A stretch of 8,112 nucleotides of DNA, taken from an uncultured Acidimicrobiia bacterium. Its GTDB lineage: Bacteria > Actinomycetota > Acidimicrobiia > IMCC26256 > CALEDW01. Each line of letters starts with the position of its first letter. Positions within the stretch are counted from its first letter, which is position 1. Positions 6,111 through 8,112 of the stretch are shown piece by piece. Under the pieces are notes generated by a model, which saw nothing but the letters and a program-made list of their open reading frames with translations, did no database searches and had not been told where the DNA came from. Position numbers and translations under genes: made by a program. Where the stretch lies: assembly GCA_937949585.1 (NCBI GenBank), contig CALEDW010000111.1, forward strand, positions 1 to 8,112. Direction: 5' to 3'.

Positions 6111-7745
6111 ATGCGAGGAAGGCGCGGATCACGAGGCGGCCGATACCTGGCGGCGATGGTGGTCGTGGCCGTCGCCGCGGCGGCCTGCGGCGGTGGCGGC
6201 GGCAACGGAGGCTCCGGTTCCGGCGACGAGGGCAAGCCGAAGTACGGCGGCAAGATCGTCTACGGGCTCGAGGGCATCACCACCCAGTTCTGCATCCCCC
6301 GCGCCCAGCTGGCGATCTCGGGGATCCTGGTGGCCGAGGCCATTTACGACACCCTCACCCGGCCCACCCGCGACCCCAACGTGTATGCGCCCTACCTGGC
6401 CAAATCGGTGACCCCCAACGACGACTACACCGAGTGGACCATCGTCATCCGCGACGGGGTGCAGTTCCACGACGGGACGCCGCTCACCGCGGAGATCGTG
6501 AAGCTCAACATCGACGCCTGGCGGAACGGGATCCTGCTCGGGTTCGTGTTCGAGAACATCGCCGACACCCGGGTCACCGGACCCGACACCGTGGTGGTCA
6601 CGATGAAGAAGCCCTGGGTGGCGTTCCCCGCCTACCTGTGGGCCACGGGCCGCACGGGGATCGCGGCGCCGGCCCAGATCGAGAACTTCGCCGAGAACAA
6701 GACCTGCGACACCAACATGATCGGCACCGGTCCGTTCAAGCTGCGCCGGTTCGATCCCCAAACCGGCGAGGTGAGCGTCGTTCGCAACGAGGACTACTGG
6801 CGCAAAGGGTTCCCCTACCTCGACGCGATCGACTTCAAGGTCCAGGGCGAGTCGAGCCAGCGGATCAACGGTCTGCAGTCGGGCGAGTTCGACGTCACGC
6901 ACTTCGGATGGTCCCACCTCGACACCGTGAAGGGCTTCGGGGGCGTGGAGGTGATCACCGAGCCGGAAGGCCGTCAAGAGGTGGCCCACGGGCTCGTCAA
7001 CGTCACCCGCCCGCCGTTCGACGACCTCGACGCCCGCAAGGCGGTGGTCATGGCCCTCGACCGCGAGGCCCTCAACCAGATCGCCAACCGGGGCAAGGGA
7101 CGGTTCGCCGACCAGGTGTTCGACACGAAGGTCATGGGGTACCTCGACGATCCGGGGTTCCCGAAGTACGACCCGGAGGAGGCCAAGAAGCTCGTCGAGC
7201 GGTACAAGGCACGCCACGGGGGCAAGTTCGAGTTCGAGCTGCAGACGACCTTCGACCAGACCGTGCAGCAGGTCGCCCAGGAGATCAAGCGCCAGATGGC
7301 CAAGGTCGGCATCACCGTGAACCTGCCGGCCCCGGTCGACCAGGCCACCATCATCAACAAGGCGATCGGGAGCGCCGTCGACGCTTTCAGTTGGCGGAAC
7401 TACCCGGGCCAGGACCCGGACACCATGTTCGTGTGGTTCCGGGGCGGGTCGGTGGTGAACTTCAACAAGATCGACGACCCGGTGATGAACGAGGCCCTCG
7501 ACGAGGGGAGGGTCACCGCCGATCCCGAGAAGCGGCGCGAGCTGTACGAGCGCTTCAACCGCCGGATGTCGGAACAGGCCTACAACCTCTGGCTCTGGTA
7601 CTCGCAGTGGTTCGTGGGCCACAAGGCGAACGTCCACGGTCTGATCGGCCCGAACCTGCCCGACGAGACCGGCAAGCCGGGGAACGAGAAGGCGGTCGAC
7701 CTGTTCGTCGGCTACCACCAGATGCTGGGGATCTGGCGGAGCTGA
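6111..7745 (+). CDS. ABC peptide/nickel-type substrate-binding lipoprotein (SBP_bac_5, DppA/OppA-like)
   Basis: Cell-surface receptor of an oligopeptide/dipeptide/nickel-class ABC importer, 544 residues, a normal length. Signal: basic start MRGRRGSRGGR, hydrophobic AAMVVVAVAAAA, then Cys26 in an AAAC lipobox (no Leu at -3, so slightly atypical), followed by a Gly/Ser tether (27-40). Family landmarks: KYGGKIVYGLEG (44-55), WTIVIRDGVQFHDGTPLTAEIV (109-130), GTGPFKLRRFDPQTGE (205-220), VVRNEDYWRKGFPYLDAIDF (223-242), ARKAVVMALDREALNQ (308-323) and YDPEEAKKLVE (353-363). Mature cysteines 61 and 199 could form one disulfide. It is followed after 41 bp by a DppB-like permease on the same strand, so it opens a Dpp/Opp-type operon. 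Members of this family bind peptides, sugars, opines, nickel complexes and other solutes; the substrate here cannot be assigned. It is unrelated in fold class to the Peripla_BP_6 receptor on the other strand. Confidence 0.94.
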   Translation: MRGRRGSRGGRYLAAMVVVAVAAAACGGGGGNGGSGSGDEGKPKYGGKIVYGLEGITTQFCIPRAQLAISGILVAEAIYDTLTRPTRDPNVYAPYLAKSVTPNDDYTEWTIVIRDGVQFHDGTPLTAEIVKLNIDAWRNGILLGFVFENIADTRVTGPDTVVVTMKKPWVAFPAYLWATGRTGIAAPAQIENFAENKTCDTNMIGTGPFKLRRFDPQTGEVSVVRNEDYWRKGFPYLDAIDFKVQGESSQRINGLQSGEFDVTHFGWSHLDTVKGFGGVEVITEPEGRQEVAHGLVNVTRPPFDDLDARKAVVMALDREALNQIANRGKGRFADQVFDTKVMGYLDDPGFPKYDPEEAKKLVERYKARHGGKFEFELQTTFDQTVQQVAQEIKRQMAKVGITVNLPAPVDQATIINKAIGSAVDAFSWRNYPGQDPDTMFVWFRGGSVVNFNKIDDPVMNEALDEGRVTADPEKRRELYERFNRRMSEQAYNLWLWYSQWFVGHKANVHGLIGPNLPDETGKPGNEKAVDLFVGYHQMLGIWRS

Positions 7746-7746
7746 G

Positions 7747-7763
7747 CGCTTCCGGACGGAGCG
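7747..7763 (+). repeat. Intercistronic hairpin after the peptide-type binding-protein gene
   Basis: CGCTTCCG, loop GA, CGGAGCG: a 7-bp GC-rich stem with one bulged T, beginning two bases after the stop codon. No T-run follows. It could stabilise the 3' end of the binding-protein message or reduce read-through into the permease gene, giving more receptor than permease. The Liv-type operon has a similar, weaker fold in the same place. Confidence 0.4.
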
Positions 7764-7771
7764 TGACGATC

Positions 7772-7776
7772 GGAGG
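7772..7776 (+). promoter_or_regulatory. Ribosome-binding site of the DppB-like permease
   Basis: GGAGG lies ten bases before GTG 7787. It supports that GTG rather than the out-of-frame GTG at 7780. Confidence 0.55.
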
Positions 7777-7786
7777 ACGGTGAGGG

Positions 7787-8112
7787 GTGCGCACACTGCT
7801 CGGCAAGTTGGTGCGGCTCCTCATCGTCCTCTGGATCGTCACCTTCTTCTCGTTCGTGCTCACCAAGCTCGTCGGCGGCAGCGAGGATCTCGTTTCCAAG
7901 CTCATCCCGTTCGGGAGCGAGGCCCAGAAGGACCAACTCCGCCGTGACCTCGGGCTCGACGACCCGTTCTTCACCCAGTACGGCCGCTGGTTGAGCGGCT
8001 TCGTCCGCGGGGACTTCGGGAACTACTACCTCCCCAACCCTCGCCCGGTGGCCGAGGTCATCGGCGACTCGCTGCCGGTGTCGTTGGAGCTCATGCTGTT
8101 CGCCCAGACCCT
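7787..8112 (+). CDS. ABC peptide/nickel-type permease, DppB/OppB-like (3' end outside window)
   Basis: First membrane subunit of the importer served by the upstream SBP_bac_5 receptor. Only about 108 codons are visible of the ~310-340 usual for the family. The translation starts with a basic end (MRTLLGKLVR), one transmembrane helix (about 9-28), then an external segment with the family features DQLRRDLGLDDPFFTQYGRW, GFVRGDFGNYY and PVAEVIGDSLPVSLELML leading into the second helix. The common PGDPA-type motif after helix 1 is replaced by VGGSED, which is a modest oddity. GTG 7787 is chosen from the GGAGG ten bases upstream and the match to DppB N-termini. The conserved EAA loop lies beyond the window, so intactness cannot be judged. 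DppC-, DppD- and DppF-type genes are expected downstream. Confidence 0.9.
   Translation, partial: MRTLLGKLVRLLIVLWIVTFFSFVLTKLVGGSEDLVSKLIPFGSEAQKDQLRRDLGLDDPFFTQYGRWLSGFVRGDFGNYYLPNPRPVAEVIGDSLPVSLELMLFAQT

Noticed and set aside
6111..6200. Twin-arginine (Tat) signal on the peptide-binding lipoprotein because of the RR near its start
   Set aside because: The residues after RR (GSRGG) do not fit the RRxFLK pattern; an ordinary lipoprotein signal explains the segment.
4874..7783. A 969-codon open frame on the plus strand crossing the hydrolase and the peptide-binding lipoprotein genes
   Set aside because: It is a shifted frame of two clear genes; its product is Arg/Gly/Pro-rich low-complexity sequence with no family motif, as expected from GC-rich third positions.
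6129..7796. A 555-codon minus-strand frame opposite the peptide-binding lipoprotein
   Set aside because: Antisense shadow; the plus strand shows a signal peptide, SBP_bac_5 motifs and a promoter.
1..8112. CRISPR arrays, tRNA or rRNA genes, toxin-antitoxin pairs, complete insertion sequences
   Set aside because: No repeated spaced units, no RNA gene signatures, no transposase-like protein; known-type genes fill nearly all the window.

Overview
The window is GC-rich (third codon positions almost all G or C), uses GTG starts freely, and carries glycine-rich lipoprotein linkers, a WS/DGAT acyltransferase, a LipM-like membrane esterase and a fused LivH-LivM permease. Together these point to a high-GC actinomycete (Actinomycetota), perhaps an Acidimicrobiia-like or mycobacteria-like lineage. 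The lineage is inference from gene content and style. No tRNA, rRNA, CRISPR array or complete mobile element was seen.

Layout. On the minus strand, reading right to left: a WS/DGAT acyltransferase (4695-3262), a branched-chain-amino-acid-type substrate-binding lipoprotein (3194-1890), and a LivH-LivM fusion permease (1851 to beyond the left edge). On the plus strand, diverging from position 4731: a LipM-like membrane-anchored alpha/beta-hydrolase (4731-6005), a peptide/nickel-type (SBP_bac_5) substrate-binding lipoprotein (6111-7745), and a DppB/OppB-type permease (7787 to beyond the right edge). Coding density is very high; the largest gap is 105 bp (6006-6110).

How the genes may work together. 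The middle of the window is a divergent lipid pair: an acyl-CoA-dependent wax ester/triacylglycerol synthase and a serine esterase, separated by 35 bp. The two start codons sit symmetrically around an AGAAT...ATTCT-type inverted repeat that looks like back-to-back leaderless promoters. On each side lies the first part of an ABC importer operon (binding protein, then permease), transcribed away from the lipid pair. The ATPase genes (LivG/LivF type to the left, DppD/DppF type to the right) would be expected outside the window. Both importer operons appear to have their own promoter: TTGACA-N17-TACGTT in front of the peptide-type operon, and TTCACC-N17-TAGAGT in front of the Liv-type operon. Each predicted promoter carries an inverted repeat suited to an operator.

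No clearly new biological system is visible. The observations most worth following are the symmetric divergent promoter, the operator-like repeats at the two importer promoters, and an abrupt change in codon use in the last ~50 bp at the left edge, which may mark an insertion or an assembly junction.
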